43,106 nucleotides of DNA from an uncultured bacterium. GTDB lineage: Bacteria; Planctomycetota; UBA1135; GCA-002686595. Positions 1 through 7,928 of this stretch are shown piece by piece (positions within the stretch are counted from its first letter, which is position 1; each line of letters opens with the position of its first letter). The stretch covers positions 1-43,106 of the forward strand of contig CALCXM010000190.1 of the NCBI GenBank assembly GCA_937905825.1, given 5' to 3'. Under the pieces are notes generated by a model, which had not been told where the DNA came from, ran no database searches, and saw only the letters and a program-made list of their open reading frames with translations. A program made the translations under genes and the position numbers.

Positions 1-733
1 CCGGCACGTTGTTGCTGTTGCAATCCGTGAACGCTTCGCATTCGTCCGGCGTGCCGTTGCTGTTGCAATCCGCCAGGGTCTCGCAGGAGTCCAGGGTGCC
101 GTTCGAGTTGCAGTCGTCTGCGGAAAGCTCACAGTCGTCCGGGATGCCGTTGGTGTTGCAGTCGTTGCCAACCAGCTCGCAATCATCCGGAATGCCGTTC
201 GTGTTGCAGTCGTTGCCCGCGAGCTCGCACTCGTCCGGCACGTTGTTGCTGTTGCAATCCGTGAACGCTTCGCATTCGTCCGGCGTGCCATTGCTGTTGC
301 AATCCGCGAGCGTCTCGCAAGAGTCCAGGGTGCCATTCGAGTTGCAGTCGTCGGCGGCCAGCTCGCAATCATCCGGAATGCCGTTCGTGTTGCAGTCATT
401 GCCCGCGAGCTCGCACTCATCCGGCACGTTGTTGCTGTTGCAGTCCGTGAACGCTTCGCATTCGTCCGGGGTCCCGTTGCTGTTGCAATCCGCCAACGTC
501 TCGCACTCATCCGGCGTTCCATTGCTGTTGCAGTCGACGAGCCCCTCGCAGGCGTCCAAGGTGCCGTTTGAGTTGCAGTCATCGCCCGCGAGCTCGCAGT
601 CGTCAGGGATGCCATTCGAGTTGCAATCGTTGCCCGCAAGCTCGCACTCGTCCGGCACGCCGTTGCCGTTGCAGTCCTGGCTCGTGCCGCTGGAGATGTC
701 CGTGCTGTCCGCAATGCCGTTGCCATTGCAGTC
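1..733 (-). repeat. In-frame tandem repeat encoding DCNxNGxPDxCE units (45/48 bp)
   Basis: Fifteen full units and one partial unit of 15 or 16 codons are visible, each of the form Asp-Cys-Asn-x-Asn-Gly-x-Pro-Asp-x-Cys-Glu. They resemble thrombospondin type-3-like calcium-binding repeats, with two cysteines per unit. The DNA also has higher-order copies: the block starting CCGGCACGTTGTTGCTG recurs at 1, 235 and 421. The spacings of 234 and 186 bp equal 3x48+2x45 and 2x48+2x45, so the copies differ by exactly one 48-bp unit. Confidence 0.93.
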
Positions 734-3220
734 GGCGCCGCTGCTGACTTGCAAGCTGAGTTGGCGCACGTCGTAACGGAACTTGTCGTCCGTCACTCGG
801 AACCAGGGGTTGTAGGTGCCCGCCAAACTCGGGGTTCCGCTGACCGTTCCGTCGCTCGCCACAATCAACCCGGGGGGCAGGTCCGAGCCCAGCAGGGTGA
901 ACATCAGAGAGTTGGCCGATCCGAGGTTGGAGTTGTTGTCGTGGCTGGCGGGGACTTCCAGGAATCCACCTTCGCCCCGTGAGATACCCACGGTTCCATA
1001 GGCGCCGCTGTTGCCCGTGCCATAGTCGAATCGAATGCGTCCATCCGCAAAGAGGACCACGGCGATGCGCACGGAGTTGCCGCCGTTGTAGGTTTCCGCA
1101 CGCCAACGAATGCCAACTTGCCCGCTGACGCTGGTGTCTACGAAGATGTCCTGGGACCCGCCGCCGGCGGTGGTCAAGTCAGCCCACATGGGGGCAATGC
1201 GGCGGCTCGCGCGCAGGACGTAGGGACTGTTGTAGGGTTCGGATTCAGTGGGGGCGAACTCGATGAAGCCGTTGGAGCTCACGTAGACGCGATCGTAGCT
1301 GCCGTCGTAGAAGGGGAATTGGAAGGGCAGGTCCAGGGGCCAGATGCCCTCGTCCGCTTTCCAGTTCTTGGCCGAGCCGCTCGAGGCGTAGGCGCTCGCG
1401 CCGAGGTCCGCCACGTCGTAGGAAGGGCTCGGTAGGTGCTCGCTCCAAACAAGGGGAGCGTCGCCGCCGGACGAGTTGAGGTTGGCGACGTAGGGGCTGC
1501 CGAGGGGCGCGCTCGCCAAGCTGCTGGTGCTGATGCTGGGCGCCTGGGAGTTGCTGAGGGTCATGGAAACCATCGCCCCCGCGCTACCGATGCCCGTGAT
1601 GTCGTTGCCGTTGTCCCAAGCGGAGCCGGGCTGGTAGGCGTCGGTGCTCGGGGAGCTGGTGTTGGTGACCGAACTCACGCCGCCCGCGTGGTACAGGTCG
1701 CCGCTGTCCCCGCGGTTGTTGTCCTTCTCCAGGTCGTAGTCGTTGTCCGCTTGCAAGAGCGCGATGCGGTAGTGCTTGCCGTTGTTGGGCCAACCGGATT
1801 GGCCGGGATAGCCTTCGTCGGTGTTCGGGTTGTTGGCTCCGAAGCTGCCCTTGGTCTCGTCCACGTGCCAAACGGCCAAGCCCTCCGTGGGCAACTGGGC
1901 GTCGAAACCCCAGGCCGCGCGGTTCTCGATCAAGAGGTACTCGCCGGGCGGGTAGCCCGAGTCGACCTTGAAGATGGTGGGCGTGTCTTCCACCCGCGGC
2001 AAGCCGTAGGTCCCTGAGAGAATCGTCTGGGGTTGCAGCCAGCCCATCTTGGACTTGGCCCAAGCGGACATGTGCGAGGGGTAGTGTTGGGAACCATCAA
2101 AGCCCCAGGAGCCCGCAGCCATCAAGCACCAGTTGCCGAGTCCGTTGCTCGACCCGTCTGTGTCATAGAGGTCCGGCAATCCGAAGAAGTGGCCGAGTTC
2201 GTGGCACACCACGCCGATGCGGCCAGGAGAGGAACCGGAGGTGGCCCATAATCCTGGGGAGATGTTGTAGGTGCTAACGGAGACGCCTTCCGCGGAAGTC
2301 CAGCCCGGGATCGACCACTTGTGGGACCACATGCGATCGGAGTAGTGCGTGCCGTAGGAATCGGTTCCGCCCCATTCGGCCCCGTAGCCCGAGTGCAGGA
2401 AGGTGATCGCGTCGATGACGTTGTCGCCGTCCAAGTCGAACTGGGAAAAGTCGATGCTGCTGTCGGCACCGTTCAAGCCGTCAATGATCAGCTCCCAGGT
2501 CTTGCTGGTGAGACCCGAGTTGCCGTTCGCGTAGTAGGACTCGGATCCTGGCACGTCCACCCACACGGTGACGGTTGAGTCGATGGTGAGTTGTCCGTAG
2601 GAGTCTTCCAAGTAGTGATCGCGCACACTGCCGGTCGGCGCCAAGCCGGGGTCGCCGCCCACAGCGTTCATGATGTCGCCCACATCCGACGTGCTCGGCA
2701 AATTGCGGTTCTGTCCGCCGGGCCCGTGACCGTTGAAGCGCAAGAGCACCACCAGGTTCTTGACCGTGCCCGTACCGGAAAGGAAAGGCAATGGACCGGG
2801 AGTCTGGCTGGCACTCTTGCCTGCCATCCCGTGGGTCGAGCCGGAAGCGGAACTGCCGGCGCTCAACGTAGCTCCCGTAGGAGCGCTGGGCGCCGCCGCT
2901 CGCGGAAGATTGAGTTGGCCGGGATCCATCTTGCCCACCAGGAAACCTGTGGCCTGCAGTTGGCCTTCCCCATCCAAACGCGCGAACTGATAGCTCTCAC
3001 CCACGCGCAGCACGAGGTGCCCGTCCAAGTCCTCGTACCAGTTGTGCTGGCCCGTGCCTTTCAAGCGCAGCAGCAGTGGCGTCCCATCTTCCTGAACAAC
3101 CCGCACCGGCAGGGGCGTGGGGGGCATCACGCAGTCTTGGGCGTGGGCCAAGTTGGCAAGGCAGAAAGCGAAAACACCCAGGGCGGTGGCCTTGGCGGAG
3201 GCCAGATTGGGACGGCTCAT
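1..3220 (-). CDS. Secreted M6-family zinc metalloprotease with Cys-rich Ca-type repeats (C-terminus beyond window)
   Basis: Reading from the ATG at 3220, the minus frame stays open to the left edge (over 1,070 codons), so the gene is 3'-truncated by the window. A signal peptide covers residues 1-27 and ends LAHA. The metzincin zinc motif HELGHFFGLPD lies at residues 340-350 (His340, Glu341, His344, with the later His/Asp of the motif). The surrounding residues, about 150-600, resemble M6 (immune inhibitor A-like) secreted proteases. Next come a beta-rich stretch and a putative Ig-like segment (LPPGL...GTVSGTP) near 780-825. From about residue 830 onward there is a long array of DCNxNGxPDxCE units. 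The likely role is extracellular protein degradation by an exported or surface protein. Related proteins here end in an FCFGDG domain, so the missing C-terminus probably does too (inference). Confidence 0.88.
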   Translation of the reverse strand, partial: MSRPNLASAKATALGVFAFCLANLAHAQDCVMPPTPLPVRVVQEDGTPLLLRLKGTGQHNWYEDLDGHLVLRVGESYQFARLDGEGQLQATGFLVGKMDPGQLNLPRAAAPSAPTGATLSAGSSASGSTHGMAGKSASQTPGPLPFLSGTGTVKNLVVLLRFNGHGPGGQNRNLPSTSDVGDIMNAVGGDPGLAPTGSVRDHYLEDSYGQLTIDSTVTVWVDVPGSESYYANGNSGLTSKTWELIIDGLNGADSSIDFSQFDLDGDNVIDAITFLHSGYGAEWGGTDSYGTHYSDRMWSHKWSIPGWTSAEGVSVSTYNISPGLWATSGSSPGRIGVVCHELGHFFGLPDLYDTDGSSNGLGNWCLMAAGSWGFDGSQHYPSHMSAWAKSKMGWLQPQTILSGTYGLPRVEDTPTIFKVDSGYPPGEYLLIENRAAWGFDAQLPTEGLAVWHVDETKGSFGANNPNTDEGYPGQSGWPNNGKHYRIALLQADNDYDLEKDNNRGDSGDLYHAGGVSSVTNTSSPSTDAYQPGSAWDNGNDITGIGSAGAMVSMTLSNSQAPSISTSSLASAPLGSPYVANLNSSGGDAPLVWSEHLPSPSYDVADLGASAYASSGSAKNWKADEGIWPLDLPFQFPFYDGSYDRVYVSSNGFIEFAPTESEPYNSPYVLRASRRIAPMWADLTTAGGGSQDIFVDTSVSGQVGIRWRAETYNGGNSVRIAVVLFADGRIRFDYGTGNSGAYGTVGISRGEGGFLEVPASHDNNSNLGSANSLMFTLLGSDLPPGLIVASDGTVSGTPSLAGTYNPWFRVTDDKFRYDVRQLSLQVSSGADCNGNGIADSTDISSGTSQDCNGNGVPDECELAGNDCNSNGIPDDCELAGDDCNSNGTLDACEGLVDCNSNGTPDECETLADCNSNGTPDECEAFTDCNSNNVPDECELAGNDCNTNGIPDDCELAADDCNSNGTLDSCETLADCNSNGTPDECEAFTDCNSNNVPDECELAGNDCNTNGIPDDCELVGNDCNTNGIPDDCELSADDCNSNGTLDSCETLADCNSNGTPDECEAFTDCNSNNVP

Positions 3221-3322
3221 GATTCAGTCGGCGATAGAGTGAGGGGATCACCCCGCAGACCTCGGGCAGGCTGGGGGGCCCCTTACTCTACCGCGAATGT
3301 AAAAGCGCGGTTGGGTTTGTGC

Positions 3323-3898
3323 CTAGTCTCCATCCTCTGGGCGCCAAGAATCATTGGTAAGGCTCGTCAGGACGTGATCCTGCCACTTTCCGTCGATCAG
3401 CAGGTAGCGCTCGGCGAGCCCCTCACGGCGGAATCCGAGCTTTTCGAGCACCCGTCCGCTGGCCAAGTTGTGGGGGATGAAGTTGGCCTCGATGCGGTGA
3501 AAGTTCAGGTCGTCAAAGATGAACTGAATTCCGCGGGCCAGGGCTTCCGTCATCAGACCTTGACCCTGCAGTTGGCCGTCCATGCGGTACCCGAGGCCGC
3601 AACACTGGGAGACTCCACGGCGTAGGTTCGCGAAATTGGCCATGCCGATCAGGGCACCGCTTTCCTTCAGGAACACGTGAAGCCGCAGAGCCGTGTGCCG
3701 CTGGAACTCCAATTGCATCTCGGCAACCCGTGGCCTCCAAAACGATTCCGTGTAGAAACCGGGGGGCGGAGCGGGATCCCAAGGGGCCAAGTGCTCGCGA
3801 TTGCGGGCGAAGAATTCGGCGATCTGCAACGCCTCCCCGGAACGCGGCAAGCGCAAAGTGCAGCGCTCACTGCTGAGTTCCGGGGACGAGTTGCTCAT
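3323..3898 (-). CDS. GNAT N-acetyltransferase, RimJ/RimL-like
   Basis: This 191-residue protein has the usual length and layout of the RimJ/RimL-type GNAT family, which transfers acetyl from acetyl-CoA to an N-terminal or other amine. Visible landmarks are the N-terminal SERCTLRLPR strand, an acetyl-CoA loop region QLQGQGLMTEAL (about residues 109-120), and the C-terminal HNLASGRVLEKLGFRREG that typifies this subgroup. It starts 18 bp after the S10 carboxypeptidase gene on the same strand, so the two are probably co-transcribed. The substrate cannot be read from the sequence. A second GNAT of the same subgroup lies at 5613-6170. Confidence 0.88.
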   Translation of the reverse strand: MSNSSPELSSERCTLRLPRSGEALQIAEFFARNREHLAPWDPAPPPGFYTESFWRPRVAEMQLEFQRHTALRLHVFLKESGALIGMANFANLRRGVSQCCGLGYRMDGQLQGQGLMTEALARGIQFIFDDLNFHRIEANFIPHNLASGRVLEKLGFRREGLAERYLLIDGKWQDHVLTSLTNDSWRPEDGD

Positions 3899-3916
3899 CG
3901 CTCGCGAAGCCTCTGG

Positions 3917-5404
3917 CTACTTGACCTCGTAGAAGGCGCGCAGGTCTGCTGCGAGGTCCTCGAGGCTCTTTTGGTTGACGTACATCATGTGACCCGCTGG
4001 GTAGTTTTTGATGACCACGCGCGAGGGGTCGATGCCCGGGCGCGAGAGGTTGTACTCGGCCGCGTGCACGGTGGTGGCCACGTCGTACCAACCGTTCCCG
4101 CAGAAGACGCGCAACTCTGGGTTGTCGCGCATGGAGCCCGCCAAGGCCGGAACCGTGTCCAACCAACCGGAGAAGGCTTCGCGTCCTGCGGCGCTGCGGT
4201 TCCAGGCACCGAAGGCTCCGCTGGCGCTGACGTTGTAGTCCCGGCCGGGTAGGTTGAGTTTGAACTCGCTGCTCAGGTAGTCGCGAAAGCCCGCGTTGTA
4301 GGCGCTGCCGATGGCGCTGAACATGGGATCGCTGTCGGGCTCGTCACCGACACCGTCGATGTCCTCGCCCGCGTAGCGCATGTCGAGACGTCCGAGCACC
4401 AGGCCTCGCTCTCGCAACAGTTCCTTGCGAAAGCGCGAAGCGGTCACCCGCAGATTCGAGCGTCGCCAGTACTCCCTGGAAAGTCCGGTGTAGCTGCTCA
4501 AGCCAAGGACGATGCTCTCGCGCTCACTGGCTTCCAAAGTGCTGCCCGCGAAGAGTGCACGCAGGTAAGGACCACCGGCGAATTCACGCACGGCCGCCTC
4601 CCAACGTTCGCGCTGGGGTCCGCTAGCGGGGGCTTCCACAGCTCCGTGGTAGGCGGCGGTGACTGCGTAGGTCAAAAGGGACGTGGCGTAGGTCAAGTCG
4701 TCTTCCATGCCATCCACAAACTGAATGTCGAAGGCGGGGGAGATGAAGACCAAGCCGTTCAAGGCCACCGAGGAGTTGCCCTGCTTGAGGGCCTCGGCTA
4801 CCAAGGCGCCGCGCACTCCGCCGTAACTTTCGCCGAGCACGTACTTGGGAGAGCCCCAACGTTCGTTGCGCGTGAGCCATTCGCGGATGAAGTGCGAGAC
4901 AGAGGCCACGTCTTCGTCCACGCCCCAAAAGTCTTTGTTTGTCGCTTCTCCGACCGCTCGACTGAAGCCCGTGCCCACCGGGTCCACGAACACCAAGTCC
5001 GAGTGAGTCAGCAGGGTGTGCGGGTTGGGCAGTACGGGGTAGGGGGGTGCTCCTGCATTCTGGGCGTCCGAGGGCACGACCACATGGCGCGGGCCCAAGA
5101 GTCCCATGTGCAACCAAATCGAAGAAGAGCCCGGGCCGCCATTGAAGGCGAAGGTCACGGGACGCGTGGCTGGGGCGCCTTCGACCAAGTACTCGAAGGC
5201 CGCGAAGTGGGCCCTGGTCGCTCCATCTTCGCCGAGTATGTCGTAGTCCTTGAGGGACGCGCGGTACTCGATGGTCTTGCCTTGGGCCTGCACGGTTGCA
5301 TCAACGGAATGCTGCAGTGCCGGCAGTTCCGGTGGGGACGTCTCTTCCTGCGGGGCGGGCAGGGCATTGACGGAGAGAGCGAGAAGCAGAGTTGGGAGGA
5401 GCAT
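3917..5404 (-). CDS. Secreted S10-family serine carboxypeptidase
   Basis: A 495-residue protein with a short N-terminal signal segment (MLLPTLLLALSVNALPAP). It carries the hallmarks of peptidase family S10 (carboxypeptidase Y type): NGGPGSSS at residues 88-95 for the oxyanion region, GESYGG at 191-196 with nucleophile Ser193, Asp441 in NGWYD, and His472 in PAGHMMY. Together these give the full Ser-Asp-His triad. The family removes C-terminal residues from peptides. With the M6 protease and the M1/M28 protein nearby, it fits a periplasmic or extracellular peptide-scavenging set (inference). The 208 bp upstream, to 5612, would hold its promoter; I see no clear boxes there. Confidence 0.93.
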   Translation of the reverse strand: MLLPTLLLALSVNALPAPQEETSPPELPALQHSVDATVQAQGKTIEYRASLKDYDILGEDGATRAHFAAFEYLVEGAPATRPVTFAFNGGPGSSSIWLHMGLLGPRHVVVPSDAQNAGAPPYPVLPNPHTLLTHSDLVFVDPVGTGFSRAVGEATNKDFWGVDEDVASVSHFIREWLTRNERWGSPKYVLGESYGGVRGALVAEALKQGNSSVALNGLVFISPAFDIQFVDGMEDDLTYATSLLTYAVTAAYHGAVEAPASGPQRERWEAAVREFAGGPYLRALFAGSTLEASERESIVLGLSSYTGLSREYWRRSNLRVTASRFRKELLRERGLVLGRLDMRYAGEDIDGVGDEPDSDPMFSAIGSAYNAGFRDYLSSEFKLNLPGRDYNVSASGAFGAWNRSAAGREAFSGWLDTVPALAGSMRDNPELRVFCGNGWYDVATTVHAAEYNLSRPGIDPSRVVIKNYPAGHMMYVNQKSLEDLAADLRAFYEVK

Positions 5405-5612
5405 GTTGAAGCGGGGCCGGTCGATCCGAGGAGTAGCGAAGGGAGACGTAGTTTGGGGGAGAATGGCGTCAGCGGTGGAGGAAAAATGGTTGGCTTACTC
5501 CTCAGCGACAATTGCCGGGGGATTCGGTGAGCGCGCGCTTGGCGCCGGAGCGATGGACCGCGAGCTCGCGCTCGAGAGTTCCCCTCGGAGCCACGGTCGT
5601 GTCAACCTGCCG

Positions 5613-6170
5613 TCAACCGGGGATCCACTCGCGCTTGAGTAGGCCGAGCAGCACGCTGTCTTGAACTTCTCCGTGCACCCGCCAGCGCTCCCGAAGCAGT
5701 CCCTCGCGCACAAACCCACAGCCTTCGAAGAGCGCGAGGGAGCGCTCATTGTTCGGGTCGATGTCGGCCTCCAAGCGCTCGAGATCCATTTCTTCAAAAG
5801 CGAATGGAATCAGAAGGTTCAGCACTTCACGGCCCAAACCGCGGCCCCAACTCGCGCGGCCGAGGATGATGCCGACTTCGGCCCGCTTTTGTTCAGCGCT
5901 GTAGGAGCACAGTGTGCAGGTCCCCAAGATGATGTCGGAGTCGAGCTCCGCGACTCCCCACTGGAAGAGCTGGCGCGCCGCGAAGCCCGCGTGGATGTCC
6001 CGAATGTATTCCCTGGCGCGCTCGAGCTGCTCCCAGGCCGGATGACTCCAGTAGGCCATGACCGCGGGGTCCCCAAAGACGCTGAACAAATCCTCGCAAT
6101 CCTCCGGGCGGAGCCAGCGCAAACGGACGCGCTCTGCGCTCAAGGTGGGCAATTCGGAACTCCAGTTCAT
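5613..6170 (-). CDS. GNAT N-acetyltransferase, RimJ/RimL-like
   Basis: A 185-residue GNAT protein. It opens with a LSAERVRLRWLRPED strand typical of the RimJ/RimL group, has an acetyl-CoA pyrophosphate loop RASWGRGLGREVLN (about residues 104-117), and carries the conserved DPNNERSLALFEGCGFVREGLLRER segment, of which NxxSxxLFExxGF is the diagnostic part. It probably acetylates an amine on a small molecule or protein N-terminus; the substrate is unknown. It stands alone, with 111 bp from the gene upstream on the same strand (6282-7778). The stop codon is TGA, one of several TGA terminators in the window. Confidence 0.87.
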   Translation of the reverse strand: MNWSSELPTLSAERVRLRWLRPEDCEDLFSVFGDPAVMAYWSHPAWEQLERAREYIRDIHAGFAARQLFQWGVAELDSDIILGTCTLCSYSAEQKRAEVGIILGRASWGRGLGREVLNLLIPFAFEEMDLERLEADIDPNNERSLALFEGCGFVREGLLRERWRVHGEVQDSVLLGLLKREWIPG

Positions 6171-6281
6171 CGGGGTACGTTGGGTTGAGGTGGCGAGTCT
6201 GCAGAGGAACGGCCCCAGAGTGCGGGAGCGTGTGACGGGGAGTCGGGTCGCTCGCTGGGTTCTGAGCTCTGTCCCAAGGGA

Positions 6282-7778
6282 CTACTTCACGGGCCGCACA
6301 CCCAAGCGTGAATGGGCGTAGTCCAACACGAGCGCGCCAGGGGGCAGTGCACCCGGGCCAAACTTGCCCATCACCTCGGGCGTGCCCAGGCGATCGAACT
6401 CGTCACCCAACTCGACGGGGCGGGTGGTCACCGCGCGGCCCGCAAGGGATGCGTTCGCCGCGTCCGCGATGGCTCCACTCAGCAAGACTTCGGCACCTTG
6501 CAGTTGCGGGTCAAAGCGCACCAGCACGGCTCGCTGCTCGCCTAGTTCCAATCGCAAGTGCGGTACGCGAGCCGCCAGGGTCATCTCTATCCATTGGACG
6601 GCTTGCCAGGGCTCTGGGTCCGAAGCCAGGGTTGTTGGATCATGCAACTCGACCGTTTCTCGTTCAGAGTCGAAGACCACAACGCTGCGCAGAAAAACAT
6701 CCCAACCCAAAAGACCTACACAGGACTCTTCGCTATCCTTGAATGGCTTGGGCAGCTTGTTGACCTGAGCATAGCGTGGACCTTCCAGTAGAAAGGGCCC
6801 AAGCTGCAGGAAGCGACTCTGGTACAGGCCTTCGCCGGTCGTGCCGGGCGCAAGTGTTGGGCCGCCGGGGTACGTGCTGAACGCGCGGTAGCCCAAGGAA
6901 TCACCCAGGGCTTGGGTCATGAGCGAGTGTGGGGAACTTGGATCGAGCAAGAACGGACCCCGTGGCTTGCCATCGATGAGAGGACGCACGATCCAATTTC
7001 CATTGGCAAGTCGCTGAGCGGAGACGAGTGGGTCGGCGCCTTCCAAGAAACCCGTGTCGCTCGCCGTTGCGCGCGGGTCTCCATACTGCGGAGGCGGTCG
7101 GTCCCAGACCTGCGAGTTTTGAACGTGGAAGGTCAGCTCTCCATCGAGCTCGGAGTTCAGTCGCACCAGGCCGGGCATCGGAGGTTCTTGCGTCGGGTTC
7201 CAGCCCTCGAATGCGACCTGGCCACCTCCGTGGGCTTGCGCGAAGGTCAAGCGTTGGGGGTAAAGCGTGCTGGGATCCAAATGAATGCTTCCAGTGAGCT
7301 CCGAGCCCGCGAGTCGATAGCGGAGCACGATGGTTTCAGTCTCAATCGCGGAGCCCTGGAGCGTCAGTTCGAAAGGGCTCGCCGCCTGACACCAGGCCCC
7401 CGACCATAGCCAAGCGAAGGCCTGCAAGCGAAGCCGTTCGGTCCCGACGATCGGGAACGATGGAGAGCGAACTTCTTGAGCCCAGGCGCGCGCGCCGTCC
7501 TCTCCCATGCTCTGGGCCAAGGCGCCCTTGAACTCGCGCAGGAAGTGGCCCTGCGGAGAGAAGGTCCAGCGGAATGGATGGGGCATGCCGTAGCGTTCCG
7601 CGCGCCCGGAGACCTGCAACACAGGCCGCGCAGAATCGACCTGCAAGGCCACCCGGACCCGCGGCATGAGCTCGCTCAGACCGCGATCCTCTTGGGCCTT
7701 TCGGACTTCCTGAGGGAGGCCGCTGCCTGTCGAAAGGGCCATGCCCAGGGCGAAACAAACTGCTGCAAGATTCCACAT
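6282..7778 (-). CDS. Exported protein with a degenerate retropepsin-like aspartic protease fold
   Basis: A 498-residue protein with a signal peptide (residues 1 to about 21). The C-terminal half looks like the single-chain 'aspartyl protease' domain common in planctomycetes. A segment GPFLLDPSSPHSLM stands where the active-site loop FLLDTGAS would be, and GLLGWDVFLRSVVVFDSERETVELHDP matches the later G(I/L)LG-x-D-x-L...D...L strand pair. The glycine of the catalytic D-T/S-G triplet is missing (Asp-Pro-Ser), so catalysis is doubtful. Residues 30-250 form a beta-rich region I do not recognise. It is divergent from the M1/M28 gene across 150 bp. Function is uncertain: a substrate-binding or non-enzymatic descendant of the fold is as likely as a protease. 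Confidence 0.65.
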   Translation of the reverse strand: MWNLAAVCFALGMALSTGSGLPQEVRKAQEDRGLSELMPRVRVALQVDSARPVLQVSGRAERYGMPHPFRWTFSPQGHFLREFKGALAQSMGEDGARAWAQEVRSPSFPIVGTERLRLQAFAWLWSGAWCQAASPFELTLQGSAIETETIVLRYRLAGSELTGSIHLDPSTLYPQRLTFAQAHGGGQVAFEGWNPTQEPPMPGLVRLNSELDGELTFHVQNSQVWDRPPPQYGDPRATASDTGFLEGADPLVSAQRLANGNWIVRPLIDGKPRGPFLLDPSSPHSLMTQALGDSLGYRAFSTYPGGPTLAPGTTGEGLYQSRFLQLGPFLLEGPRYAQVNKLPKPFKDSEESCVGLLGWDVFLRSVVVFDSERETVELHDPTTLASDPEPWQAVQWIEMTLAARVPHLRLELGEQRAVLVRFDPQLQGAEVLLSGAIADAANASLAGRAVTTRPVELGDEFDRLGTPEVMGKFGPGALPPGALVLDYAHSRLGVRPVK

Positions 7779-7928
7779 GGTAGGCAGGGATCCTGGGCGT
7801 CCCGAGGAACGATTGCAAGGGGCGCTGACCGGGCTCTAGGCATTCGGGCAATCCTTCTGTCAAATTCTGCAAGCAGAGGTGGAGAAGCGCCAAGCGGGGG
7901 GGCAACTTGGGGGACCCTGGCCAAAACC

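Noticed and set aside
1..733. Regular 45/48-bp repeats that could be read as a CRISPR array
   Set aside because: The units are codon-phased, translate to DCNxNGxPDxCE throughout, have no unique spacers, and sit in an open frame with a protease domain.
9..776. Long plus-strand ORF of 255 codons through the repeats
   Set aside because: It is the antisense of the repeat-encoding part of the M6 gene; the repeat gives an open frame on both strands, and only the minus strand has recognisable protein.
2591..3625. Plus-strand ORF of 344 codons
   Set aside because: It lies antisense to the M6 signal peptide and pro-region and to the GNAT gene, has no recognisable motif, and is typical of GC-rich shadow frames.
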